Shown here: positions 16,166 through 24,734 of the stretch, piece after piece
Layout of the letters: the number at the start of each line of letters is the position of its first letter
Numbering within the stretch: position 1 is the stretch's first letter
Assembly (NCBI RefSeq): GCF_023283845.1
Contig: NZ_JAKILC010000017.1
Coordinates: forward strand, 1 to 64,000
DNA length: 64,000 nucleotides
From: Shewanella marinintestina
GTDB taxonomy: Bacteria > Pseudomonadota > Gammaproteobacteria > Enterobacterales > Shewanellaceae
Direction of reading: 5' to 3'
Notes under the pieces: model-generated
Databases searched by the model: none
The model's input: the letters and a program-made list of their open reading frames with translations, nothing else
Told to the model about the DNA's origin: nothing
Translations under genes and position numbers: made by a program

Positions 16166-18013
16166 TTAATAACTACGCATCATCTTTAGTTTTAACCCAA
16201 CTTGCCCGTCATGTACGACTTTAAATGCATCACGTAACTGGTGGCGGATCAAAGAAGACACATTATGGGGTAATAGATAATTAGTAATCGGTAACGAATG
16301 CGTATGTTGATACTCTTGATTAGACAACCTCATATGCGCAATAAACTCATGAGCATCGGCAAGATTTAGTGCATCTTTGCGATTAATAATATTTTGCTCC
16401 ATTAAGGCTCTTATCCGCTTAGCGGTATTAACCTCTTTAATGCCAGCGGATAACGCATAAACCCGAGCGATATCATTAATTAGTGCACTTCCTTTATGCT
16501 TAAGATCTATCCCTTTCACTTCGGAGCCATCACGCTCAAGAACAAACTTTCTAAAAAATCCCAGTGGCGGCGCACTCGTAAGTGAGTTTCCAGTTAAGCC
16601 TGCAAGAAATATGTCATTGCCTTTGGTACTGCTCAGTACCGTATCTTGGAGCCCATCAAACAAGCTTTGTGGACCATAAATAGAACGCATATCAAAAAAG
16701 ATACTGGCATGCATTAACGCTTTAGGTTCTGGCGTATTGACCCACTTGTCAAATACTAGCTTCCATTGCTCCAATGACATCCGCCATTTAGGATTCTGCG
16801 CCATAATATCACCTGGACAGTATATGTAACCGCATTCGTCTAATCCTTTACACACCGCTTTTGATAATGCTTCAAAATACCCTTTTGCGCTGTCATCCGG
16901 CTCATGAGCAAGCAGTAAGCCGTTATCTTGATCTGAGCAGGCAGCTTGATCTTGTCGGCCCTGAGAGCCAAAAGCTAACCAGCAAAATGCCATTGGTGCC
17001 TTACCCAATACTTGCTGATTTAATACAATTAGTCGCCGAGTGAGTGCATCGGTAACTGAAGTTAACACTCTGCCAATCTCTTCTGCTCTAGCATCCGCAC
17101 TGATTAAGTTTTGCAATAGTAATGGGATCTGTTTACTCACTTGAATGAGACTAGGTAAGTCGTTTTGTCGTTCAATTTCACCTATCAACAAAAGAGGTTG
17201 CGAGCTTTGCCCTCGCAAAATATCTGTACTGGTGACAACCCCTGTGGCCACGCCGTTATCTACAACGGGCAAGTGATGAACATTGTGTTCACTCATCATT
17301 AACATAGCTTCAAAAACTAACGCATTAGGCTCAATAGATACTGGTGTTGTCGTCATAGCTTGATGTACCGGTAAGCTACCATCGAGGTTTTCAGCTAGCA
17401 CTCGATTACGCAGATCTCTATCGGTTAATATTCCCACCAGCTTATTGTTATCAATCACCAACACTGAGGACACTCTAGCGCTACGCATCAATTTACTAGC
17501 ATCAGCGACTGATGCTTTCATATCAATACTCAAAGGTGACTTCGACATCAAACTAGTAATCCGGCTTGTCGTTGTAAGATCTTTCGCCTTGAATCGACCT
17601 TGATTACGCAGGCGTTTGGCAAAAGCACGATTGAAAAACCGATCAAACTCACGGCTTTGCTGCCGGAAGAAATCAAATATTTCTGGCGGTAAATGATATA
17701 CCAAGCCATCTTCTAAAATAGCGACTCGATTACTGGCCTCCTCACCCGATAGCAATGACGGAAAGCCAAAGTAATCCCCCTCACCTAATCTATCGAGCAG
17801 CTCACCATTTTTGTCACGTACTTCAAAAGCACCACTACGGACAATATACAACTGTGGATTATCGGGATCTAATGGCACGTGACTAGAGGCTTTACTGTAA
17901 TAACCTATGGTTAATGCCTGACAGCAGCGGGTTAATGCGGCTTCATCTAAAGAGTCAAACGGCACTCTGTCTTGCAAAAAATGCGTGATGGGCTGAAGTT
18001 CACTCGCATCCAT
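16166..18013 (-). CDS. cNMP-binding / CBS-domain / DUF294 nucleotidyltransferase protein
   Basis: The 615-residue protein has an N-terminal cyclic-nucleotide-binding beta barrel (about 15-125), two CBS domains (about 155-275, ending TSTDIL), a DUF294 putative nucleotidyltransferase domain with GSQGRQ and a D-Q-D-N motif (about 345-480), and the DUF294 C-terminal helical domain. The build resembles GlnD-type and sensory nucleotidyltransferases; in many gammaproteobacteria it sits beside an SSS symporter and a DnaQ-like exonuclease, as here, and probably adjusts that transporter's metabolism. I chose the ATG at 18013 because GGAG lies 7 nt upstream; the frame extends 30 codons further without a good site. 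The target is unknown. Confidence 0.88.
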   Translation of the reverse strand: MDASELQPITHFLQDRVPFDSLDEAALTRCCQALTIGYYSKASSHVPLDPDNPQLYIVRSGAFEVRDKNGELLDRLGEGDYFGFPSLLSGEEASNRVAILEDGLVYHLPPEIFDFFRQQSREFDRFFNRAFAKRLRNQGRFKAKDLTTTSRITSLMSKSPLSIDMKASVADASKLMRSARVSSVLVIDNNKLVGILTDRDLRNRVLAENLDGSLPVHQAMTTTPVSIEPNALVFEAMLMMSEHNVHHLPVVDNGVATGVVTSTDILRGQSSQPLLLIGEIERQNDLPSLIQVSKQIPLLLQNLISADARAEEIGRVLTSVTDALTRRLIVLNQQVLGKAPMAFCWLAFGSQGRQDQAACSDQDNGLLLAHEPDDSAKGYFEALSKAVCKGLDECGYIYCPGDIMAQNPKWRMSLEQWKLVFDKWVNTPEPKALMHASIFFDMRSIYGPQSLFDGLQDTVLSSTKGNDIFLAGLTGNSLTSAPPLGFFRKFVLERDGSEVKGIDLKHKGSALINDIARVYALSAGIKEVNTAKRIRALMEQNIINRKDALNLADAHEFIAHMRLSNQEYQHTHSLPITNYLLPHNVSSLIRHQLRDAFKVVHDGQVGLKLKMMRSY

Positions 18014-18120
18014 TATATTATCACTCCGACAAACCAATCCTTTTGCTACTATATAATGCTTTGTCGCTAAGGCTCCATTCGACCAAAGGCCAGCACTAAC
18101 CATATACTTTTACAGCCACA

Positions 18121-18147
18121 AAAAAGAGCGCCGAAGCGCTCTTTTAA
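18121..18147 (-). terminator. rho-independent terminator after the symporter gene
   Basis: On the minus strand AAAAGAGCGC and GCGCTCTTTT flank a TTCG loop and lead into TTTTTTGTG. It separates the symporter transcript from the cNMP/CBS gene, so that gene depends on read-through or its own promoter. Confidence 0.85.
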
Positions 18148-18172
18148 ATCACACCCACTTTTCTATAACATT

Positions 18173-19891
18173 TTAGTGATCATGTGCTGCACCAGAACCT
18201 TTCGGGAAGCGGATAGACTCAACCATTTCAACAACATCTTGCGGCACTGCTTTGGTTACTCGACTAACGCCAAATGCAACTGCGAAGTTAATCATCATTC
18301 CGAATAAACCAATACCTTCGGGAGAGACCCCAAATAACCAGTTATCAGCTACGTTTGCCGTTGGGTTAACAAATTTGAAGTATACAATGTAAGAGGCTGT
18401 AAATAGCAGACCTATTACCATGCCAGAAATTGCGCCTTCTTTATTCATTGTTTTAGAGAAGATCCCCATAATAATTGCAGGGAATAGCGAAGATGCCGCC
18501 AAACCAAATGCAATCGCAACGACCGCGGCCACAAACCCAGGAGGATTAATACCAAAGTAACCCGCCATCACAATGCCTGCCGCAGCGGCAATACGTGCAA
18601 ACATCAGCTCCTTCTTATCAGAAATATCAGGCATAAAGTTTTTCTTCAATAAGTCATGAGACACCGAGGTAGAAATGACTAATAACAAACCAGCTGAAGT
18701 AGACAGTGCCGCAGCGAGACCGCCTGCTGCAACTAGAGCAATTACCCATGCTGGTAAATTAGCAATCTCTGGTGTTGCTAGAACAATAATGTCTCGGTCA
18801 ATCTTCATCTCGCTTTCAGGACCATTAGCGTAATAAATCTTGCCGTCTTGGTTCTTATCATCCCACTTAATTAGGCCTGTTTTCTCCCAGTTCTTAATCC
18901 ACTCTGGAGCCGTTTCATAAGCGACACCTTTCGATTCTGGGCCATTGATTGTTTCAATCATATTGACTCGAGAGAAGGCTGCCAATGCAGGAATAGTTGT
19001 AAACATGATAGCGATAAACACCAATGTCCAACCTGCTGACACTCGTGCATCTTTTACTTTAGGAACAGTGAAGAAACGCACGATAACATGTGGTAAACCA
19101 GCGGTACCAAACATCAATGCACCGGTAATAAAGAACATATCAATCGTACTTTTAGAGCCTTCGGTATACTGAGCAAAGCCAAGTTCTTTTGACAAGCCAT
19201 CGAGTTTATCTAACAAGAACTCGCCCGTTCCGTTACCCGCAGCATCAACGAGTTCAGCACCAAAACCGATTTGTGGCAAAATATGGCCCGTCATCATCAC
19301 TGAGATAAAAATAGCTGGAACCATGAAAGCAAAAATAAGTACACAGTATTGCGCAACTTGCGTATAGGTAATGCCTTTCATGCCTCCTAGAACAGCATAG
19401 AAGAACACGACGCCCATACCAATGTAAACACCCGTTTCCACTTCAACTTCAAGGAAACGAGAGAACACCACACCAACACCACGCATTTGACCCGCAATAT
19501 AGGTAAAGCAGATAAAAATGGCGCAGAAAACAGCAACTGTACGTGCAGCCTGAGAGTAGTAACGGTCACCGATAAAATCTGGTACTGTAAACTTACCAAA
19601 CTTACGTAGGTAAGGTGCCATACAAAGAGCCAAAAGTACGTAACCGCCAGTCCATCCCATAAGGTAGACCGAACCATCGTAACCGACGAATGAGACGATA
19701 CCTGCAAGTGAAATAAATGACGCCGCAGACATCCAGTCAGCGGCAGTTGCCATACCATTCATTACTGGGTGTACACCGCCACCAGCAACATAAAATTCTT
19801 TAGTCGAACCGGCTCTAGACCAGATCGCAATACCAATATAAAGGGCAAAAGTTAACCCAACAATGAGGTAAGTTAGTGTTTGTACATCCAT
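18173..19891 (-). CDS. sodium:solute symporter, ActP-like (VC_2705 type)
   Basis: This 572-residue inner-membrane protein of the SSS family has some thirteen hydrophobic helices, the sodium-site region ATAADWMSAASFISLAG (49-65) and GLAAALSTSAGLLLV (about 388-402). A large hydrophilic insert at about 335-370 is typical of the subgroup that pairs with a DUF4212 small subunit. Acetate or another short-chain monocarboxylate is the likely substrate by analogy with ActP. It follows the small-subunit gene by 29 nt and is followed by a terminator. A histidine-rich C-terminus (AAHDH) is a small oddity. Confidence 0.9.
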   Translation of the reverse strand: MDVQTLTYLIVGLTFALYIGIAIWSRAGSTKEFYVAGGGVHPVMNGMATAADWMSAASFISLAGIVSFVGYDGSVYLMGWTGGYVLLALCMAPYLRKFGKFTVPDFIGDRYYSQAARTVAVFCAIFICFTYIAGQMRGVGVVFSRFLEVEVETGVYIGMGVVFFYAVLGGMKGITYTQVAQYCVLIFAFMVPAIFISVMMTGHILPQIGFGAELVDAAGNGTGEFLLDKLDGLSKELGFAQYTEGSKSTIDMFFITGALMFGTAGLPHVIVRFFTVPKVKDARVSAGWTLVFIAIMFTTIPALAAFSRVNMIETINGPESKGVAYETAPEWIKNWEKTGLIKWDDKNQDGKIYYANGPESEMKIDRDIIVLATPEIANLPAWVIALVAAGGLAAALSTSAGLLLVISTSVSHDLLKKNFMPDISDKKELMFARIAAAAGIVMAGYFGINPPGFVAAVVAIAFGLAASSLFPAIIMGIFSKTMNKEGAISGMVIGLLFTASYIVYFKFVNPTANVADNWLFGVSPEGIGLFGMMINFAVAFGVSRVTKAVPQDVVEMVESIRFPKGSGAAHDH

Positions 19892-19920
19892 CTCATGATT
19901 CCTTATTTATTCAGGTTAAC

Positions 19921-20187
19921 TTAGTCTTCATGTACGCCATATTTTTTGTCTAATGCATTTGCTTTAGCAACATAGACAAAAATCAATGCGACAAACACAT
20001 AAATTGAACCCTGCTGAGCCATCCAAAATCCGAGTTTGAATCCCATAAAATGGATTTCATTGAGTACATCAACTAATAAAATACTGCAGCCAAAAGATAC
20101 CGCTGCCCATACCGCTAATAATTTAAGTACTAGGCGTAGATTCTCACGCCAATATCCCTCTGCTTGTTCATTGCTTTCAAAACTCAT
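19921..20187 (-). CDS. symporter small subunit, DUF4212
   Basis: The 88-residue protein has two hydrophobic helices (about 24-44 and 58-75) with a short loop GFKLGFWMAQQGS that is highly characteristic of DUF4212, the small partner of SSS symporters. It probably stabilises the large subunit in the inner membrane (an analogue of YjcH with ActP). GGGAG lies 5 nt before the ATG at 20187; an upstream ATG would add four residues. First gene of the operon. Confidence 0.9.
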   Translation of the reverse strand: MSFESNEQAEGYWRENLRLVLKLLAVWAAVSFGCSILLVDVLNEIHFMGFKLGFWMAQQGSIYVFVALIFVYVAKANALDKKYGVHED

Positions 20188-20655
20188 AGTGACTCCCATG
20201 TGCTGATTTTTATATTAAGTCATGGCTTAATCTAACAAGCACAGAGGTAACAACAATCGCGACCTTAGTCTAACGCCAACGGCAACTTAATGAGCCAAGA
20301 GAACTAAAGGCAATAATAACAATAAGTTAAAGGTTTACGCTGGCGTCAATATTCGAATGATTCAAACAAAACCTTAGACCAAGGTAGTAATCAAACCCTC
20401 ACACAAATAACGAGTTCGGTGGTTTATTAGCCCTTGCCTATTAGCATATGAATAGAAATAAAGATGACAACGAGCTCGAAAAACAGCGAGTAGATAAAAA
20501 TCTCAGAACACAAAATCCGCCAGAAACAAGCAGAGAATTAAACGACGTTCACCCACAAATAATCTACAGAGTAAATCAATAGACCTTAGCCAGTGGCAGT
20601 AAGCGAGACACAAAAAAGCCCACTTAGCGTGGGCTTTATTTACTTAAACACTAGG
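20188..20655. other. intergenic region upstream of the symporter operon
   Basis: No ORF is supported. It carries the symporter promoter region with three TTARNCYAA-like motifs (20227-20235, 20265-20273, 20374-20382) and, at its left end in the dsbA direction, the dsbA terminator. The motif repeats could be regulator sites; see findings. Confidence 0.5.
20612..20640 (-). terminator. rho-independent terminator after dsbA-like gene
   Basis: Arms AAAGCCCAC and GTGGGCTTT (20615-20637); on the minus strand the hairpin is followed by TTTTTTG. It is 19 nt past the dsbA-like stop. Confidence 0.85.
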
Positions 20656-21282
20656 TTAGTTTTCTAAGGTGTTTAAGTATTTAACCAGTTTAACCAAATC
20701 TTCAGGTGTTTTACCTGGGTTTTTAATTAAGTATTGCCCATTTACCACAATAGACGGTACACCACGGATTTCAGCTAACTGCGCTTGAGTGTCGTAATTC
20801 ATGATGGCTAGCTTTGCATCAGTCGAGTTCATTGCAGCTTCTACATCTTTGGCATTTAGCCCTTGGCCGACAAAAAATGCTTTTAGCTGGTCTGGTCGAG
20901 TAAAAGCGCCCTCTTTCTCATGAATACGCGTGAATATGTTGCCGTGAACCTGCTTAGTAACACTAAATTTTTGTGCTAAGTAATAAGCTTCTTGACTTAA
21001 AATCCAACTAGTACGACCTGCACCAACAGGGGTTCTAACAAACTGAACATCATCACCTAGCAAGTGTGCCGTTTGCTCAAAGAAAGGATCTTGGCGATAA
21101 CAATGACCGCAGTTATAAGAAAAAAACTCACGGACAACAGGTTTTGTACTTTCCGGGATCCCGCCAATTTTGACGTAATCAACGCCCTCTTGATAATCCG
21201 CCGCTTGTGCACTTTGTAGTGGCAACCACAACATTGCAAAAACAATAAAAATGCGGCTGACTAAATGGATAAGTTTGTTCAT
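20656..21282 (-). CDS. dsbA: periplasmic thiol:disulfide oxidoreductase DsbA
   Basis: The 208-residue precursor has a signal peptide ending SAQA (about residue 27) and a thioredoxin fold with an all-helical insert. The active site is Cys58-Gly-His-Cys61 (YNCGHCY), followed by the cis-proline loop RGVPSIVV. It should insert disulfides into exported proteins. The CGHC dipeptide is that of eukaryotic PDI; E. coli DsbA has CPHC, so this enzyme may be somewhat less oxidising. AGGGA precedes the ATG. It is a single gene. Because of the unusual active site it could be a paralogue and not the main DsbA. Confidence 0.88.
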   Translation of the reverse strand: MNKLIHLVSRIFIVFAMLWLPLQSAQAADYQEGVDYVKIGGIPESTKPVVREFFSYNCGHCYRQDPFFEQTAHLLGDDVQFVRTPVGAGRTSWILSQEAYYLAQKFSVTKQVHGNIFTRIHEKEGAFTRPDQLKAFFVGQGLNAKDVEAAMNSTDAKLAIMNYDTQAQLAEIRGVPSIVVNGQYLIKNPGKTPEDLVKLVKYLNTLEN

Positions 21283-21388
21283 ATTCGTCCCTATTTATAT
21301 GTTTAGCTTTTATTTAACGATAACAATTATGCTTGCCAATAAGATTAAGTATTAGCCGCTGAGCTTGAATCAATAAATGTGCGTAGAA

Positions 21389-22234
21389 TTAACATGCAGC
21401 CAGCATAGCGACTGGATCATCAAATTGAAACTCAAAATTAAGTTCATTCATTAATCTATCGCTATTAATCAATTTTCCAACTGCCGAGCCAGAACAGTCT
21501 GTTATCTCTTGCTCTAGATTGAACTGCGGTGGAACGAGACCTAAATCTAACGCTGCTGCGTAATAAAAATCCCGCCTTTTAGGGTGTATTGGCGCACACA
21601 CATTATAAATAGCGCTCGGTGTTTTCTTAAAGATGAGACTTGTTACCGCAGCAATGCAGTCATTTAAGTGTACAAGATTGACCGCACTATTGGCGCCGCT
21701 TAGCCCTGTTTTACCGGCCAAAAAGCGTCCTGGATGCCTCTTAGGACCTACTAGGCCAGCAAAACGTACAATACAGCTGTTTGGTTTACTGGCAAACATC
21801 TGCTCCGCTTGTAATAACTTTTCACTGATCAGCGAATGCGATTTAGCATCTTGCTCGGTTAACTCTGCATCTATTGCTGGATACACACCGGTTGTACTCA
21901 CAAATATCAATTTCTTATAGGTATGACAGGCAATAAGCTCTAGTAGCTTACTTAATCGTTGTAAGTACGCTTGCGGCTCTTTTCTCAGTCCTGGTGGAAT
22001 ATTAACTACGAGACAGTCAACATCAAGTATCTTTGTTAACGATTCTCTATCATCTACTAGATGTTGCTCATTATCTAAATCGAGTTTAAAACCTATGATG
22101 TTGTTTTCGGAGAGTAAAGCGGCATCACCGACTAAGCGTTTACTTCCAAAAACAGCTATATTTTGCTCTGCAAGTGATTGAGCTAACGGTAAACCAAACC
22201 AACCACACCCGACAATGGCCACAGATTCAATCAT
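21389..22234 (-). CDS. yeeZ: NAD(P)-dependent SDR-family protein, YeeZ homologue
   Basis: The 281-residue protein opens with a Rossmann motif GCGWFGLPLA (9-18), has a sequence STTGVYP where atypical SDRs keep the active-site Tyr, and shares with E. coli YeeZ the blocks RFAGLVG, HPGRFLAGKTG, NLVHLNDC and NVCAPIHP. The reaction is unknown; YeeZ is usually listed as a putative epimerase. It lies 107 nt upstream of dsbA in the same direction with no terminator between, so co-transcription is possible. Confidence 0.85.
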   Translation of the reverse strand: MIESVAIVGCGWFGLPLAQSLAEQNIAVFGSKRLVGDAALLSENNIIGFKLDLDNEQHLVDDRESLTKILDVDCLVVNIPPGLRKEPQAYLQRLSKLLELIACHTYKKLIFVSTTGVYPAIDAELTEQDAKSHSLISEKLLQAEQMFASKPNSCIVRFAGLVGPKRHPGRFLAGKTGLSGANSAVNLVHLNDCIAAVTSLIFKKTPSAIYNVCAPIHPKRRDFYYAAALDLGLVPPQFNLEQEITDCSGSAVGKLINSDRLMNELNFEFQFDDPVAMLAAC

Positions 22235-22329
22235 AAGTATTTCTCTTTAAGTCCGTAAATTGAGGAAGAGAACGCAATGACCAGCCAAATAGTATTCAGC
22301 CGAGCCTTAGCATCCTATATAGAGGTAGT

Positions 22330-23526
22330 TTATAACGTACTGAAGTAAAAACTAACTGGAGATTTTGCATCAAGTGCCTTGATAGCGGCAGCAGATAATT
22401 GCTCAACTTTTATTACACTCACGATTTCTACGCTTTCGTCCTGTAGAAACCTAAGTTCCGGCTCTAACCCGTCATCATTGCAGCTCAAAACAATAGGTTT
22501 CTTTACCGCAGAGGTTGTCACCATCACTTTAGCCACATCACCACTGGATAAGCTAACTAATGTTCCCGGCGGATAGATCCCAAGAACTTTAACCAAAGTA
22601 GCAATCATCGCGGGATCATGCTTATCGACACGATTCTTAAATAGGTAGCCTAATGCCACCTGTGGAGATCGCGCCTCACCGCCCCTCAATAAACGCTCAA
22701 AATCATTTGCTAAACTCACGACTTGGGTCTCTATAGTAATCTGTTTTCCCTTTAAGCCATGAGGGTATCCACTACCATCAATCCATTCATGATGATGTAA
22801 TAAGATGTCTAAAACTTTTGCAGGAAACAAGCCTGCCTTATCAAGCATGTCATAACCGAATTTCGGATGCATATTCAAAAAATTAACTTCATGATCTGAC
22901 AAGTGTGTTTTCTTACGCCGAATGATATCCGGCACTTTTTGCTTACCAATATCATGAAACAAAGCGCCCATAGCAATATCACGAAGCTGAGTATGTTCTA
23001 GTCCTAAAGCCTGGCCAATCATCATCGCGATAACTGCAACGGATAACCCATGCTGATTAACCGAAATATCTTGCCCTGCATTAACAAAAGACAAATATGG
23101 GGTTTCTGTTTCCTTAAGATGATCCATTAGCTCTTCCACTAATGTCGCTGCACTACGATATGCACCTTGGGGATCAGAACCTAACTTAGAGAAAGAGCTA
23201 CGACAATCATTCGCCCCTTTAGTAAACCTTTGTTGACCAAGCCGAATCGACCTTCTAACTAAATTTTTAGTCTCCTTCGCCAGCTCTTCAACTGTAGGAG
23301 CAATAATAGTTTTTTCGACAATCGTTTGCTCAGGTAGCAACTCTTCACCGGAAATAAGGTATACAAAAGTCACATTGAGTGTCTTTATTAACTCAATGTG
23401 AGCATTTTTTTCTATTTCAATACGATTAAATAGAAACGGATGGTTCGTCCATGAAAGTGGCAATTTGACAACCATTCCCACTTTCAACGCTGACAAGGGA
23501 ATTTTCACCTCGGCAGTTTTTGACAT
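22330..23526 (-). CDS. HD-GYP domain cyclic-di-GMP phosphodiesterase with DUF3391
   Basis: The 398-residue cytoplasmic protein has an N-terminal DUF3391 segment (about 5-130) and an HD-GYP domain (about 150-330). Metal-binding residues appear as His159, His191-Asp192 (FHDIGK), His220, and His244-246; the diagnostic sequence is DGSGYPHGLKG (250-260), so GYP is present, although the residue before it is Ser-Gly. It should hydrolyse c-di-GMP to pGpG or GMP and so lower the signal made by enzymes such as the diguanylate cyclase at 35036. GGAG lies 8 nt before the ATG. Confidence 0.92.
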   Translation of the reverse strand: MSKTAEVKIPLSALKVGMVVKLPLSWTNHPFLFNRIEIEKNAHIELIKTLNVTFVYLISGEELLPEQTIVEKTIIAPTVEELAKETKNLVRRSIRLGQQRFTKGANDCRSSFSKLGSDPQGAYRSAATLVEELMDHLKETETPYLSFVNAGQDISVNQHGLSVAVIAMMIGQALGLEHTQLRDIAMGALFHDIGKQKVPDIIRRKKTHLSDHEVNFLNMHPKFGYDMLDKAGLFPAKVLDILLHHHEWIDGSGYPHGLKGKQITIETQVVSLANDFERLLRGGEARSPQVALGYLFKNRVDKHDPAMIATLVKVLGIYPPGTLVSLSSGDVAKVMVTTSAVKKPIVLSCNDDGLEPELRFLQDESVEIVSVIKVEQLSAAAIKALDAKSPVSFYFSTL

Positions 23527-23886
23527 ATAAGTTGCTCCAACGTCGGTCTATCGACCGATTTTTTACTTTGACTCACAAATTTGATTCGTCTACATGCACT
23601 AGGCTAACCTGCAACTTTGAAGTTCTTAAGGCTAGATAAAGTTGTCCATACAGCATAAAGCGCTAAATAACTAAGGTTCTATTAAAGGGGCTGAACTTAA
23701 TAGCAGCGCTCGAATGCCAACTTTATGACAAATTAAGAAGAATTGACACATGGAAATAGGGATTTGTTAACTATTACAGGAAGATAAGCTTTGAACTAAC
23801 AATTAGGAATAAATTATAGCCAAATTATTGCTAAACACCCAAGACTGAATATTGCATACAATATCCCACAGAGCTATACTCAAGCT
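23527..23886. other. intergenic region between the HD-GYP gene and the candidate sRNA
   Basis: No ORF is supported. It contains the HD-GYP promoter region at the left and, at 23852-23880, the candidate sRNA promoter. An ATTGACACATGG at about 23740 offers a second -35-like element on the plus strand. Confidence 0.4.
23852..23880 (+). promoter_or_regulatory. candidate promoter of an intergenic transcript
   Basis: TTGCAT (23852-23857) and TATACT (23875-23880) are separated by exactly 17 bp, a plausible sigma-70 promoter reading toward the hairpin-rich stretch and terminator at 24010-24080. Transcription would start near 23887. Confidence 0.4.
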
Positions 23887-24078
23887 GTTTCTTGGTATCG
23901 GTCGCCCCGAATGATGATATTTAAGAAGCAATACTGTCAATTGTCCTTTTACGCGTTTAACCCATAATCCAAGTTGGAACATAGGTTAGCAGTAGAGGTT
24001 TTAATGTAATTCTTTGGTAACGATATCCAGAGTGACTCTCTGGATAAAGGATCCTGTTGACGCTGCTTGCAGCGTCTT
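23887..24078 (+). ncRNA. candidate intergenic small RNA
   Basis: A roughly 190-nt stretch with no ORF has a promoter candidate at its left and ends in a good plus-strand terminator (arms GACGCTG/CAGCGTC followed by seven T). A second hairpin lies before the terminator (24028-24050, arms TATCCAGAG/CTCTGGATA with loop TGACT). The neighbours on both sides are on the minus strand, so this terminator has no protein gene to serve. I do not recognise a known RNA family. Alternative: a remnant or an antisense 3' end for the DUF2919 transcript. Confidence 0.4.
24059..24078 (+). terminator. plus-strand rho-independent terminator with no upstream protein gene
   Basis: GACGCTG and CAGCGTC with a 4-nt loop, followed by TTTTTTT. 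On the minus strand no T-run follows, so it does not serve the DUF2919 gene that ends at 24082. Confidence 0.75.
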
Positions 24079-24081
24079 TTT

Positions 24082-24549
24082 TTATTCTTTTTCTTTCCAA
24101 TCGTTAAAGTACAAAGTCAAATGCTTCGACTTATAAAGATACAAACTGCTCCAAAAAAGAAATAATGCATCTAAGCCCATACTCCAGCTATATACATAGT
24201 AAGAGTGCAATACACGCTGGACTAGCAGACCACCATCAAGTATTAGCAGCAGTACTAACAACCATTTCATGTAAGGGAAAATAGGCCTAACCCATGCAGG
24301 TTTACGCTTCCTCTCTGCGATTACCGTGGCGTAAATAACTAATGCTCCAGCGCCAGCTGCCAAGGCCATTAAAAAGTCACTTTTATGAGGATAGAATAAA
24401 GTCACCAAACCAGCTCTATCAGTGGCTTGGGTCAATGAGGCAATAAATACACACCAGCCTCGAGCGATAAACACGAGTAGCAGATACAGCATTAGAGGTG
24501 GCTTTACATGCCCTTTATCATCGAGCCAAGTGATATTGCTAAAATTCAC
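24082..24549 (-). CDS. DUF2919 family inner-membrane protein
   Basis: The 155-residue protein has four hydrophobic helices (about 19-40, 58-78, 92-112 and 122-142) and the conserved start WLDDKGHVKPPLMLYLLL of DUF2919 (relatives of E. coli YfeZ). The function is unknown. The start is GTG with AGGGA 6 nt upstream. It is 185 nt downstream of ligA in the same direction but beyond the ligA terminator. Confidence 0.8.
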   Translation of the reverse strand: MNFSNITWLDDKGHVKPPLMLYLLLVFIARGWCVFIASLTQATDRAGLVTLFYPHKSDFLMALAAGAGALVIYATVIAERKRKPAWVRPIFPYMKWLLVLLLILDGGLLVQRVLHSYYVYSWSMGLDALFLFWSSLYLYKSKHLTLYFNDWKEKE

Positions 24550-24682
24550 ACAGTTTCCCTACAAAAATGAGATTCAAGCTAATCAATTTAATTGAATAGC
24601 TTGAATACGGCTTGCAATAGATGTGGAGGCAATTAAATGATTTTCAAGGATGATTTGAAAAGGATAGTAAATAAAGGCAGTA

Positions 24683-24716
24683 AAAAGCTCCTAAGTGAAA
24701 CAACAAGGGAGCTTTT
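24683..24716 (-). terminator. rho-independent terminator after ligA
   Basis: On the minus strand AAAAGCTCC and GGAGCTTTT enclose a 16-nt loop and the hairpin runs into TTTTTA. It lies 19 nt past the ligA stop. Confidence 0.75.
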
Positions 24717-24734
24717 CCAATTTTACAAAAATAA

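Noticed and set aside
16861..17043. Plus-strand frame inside the cNMP/CBS gene
   Set aside because: It is a shadow of a long, domain-bearing gene on the other strand and lacks a ribosome site.
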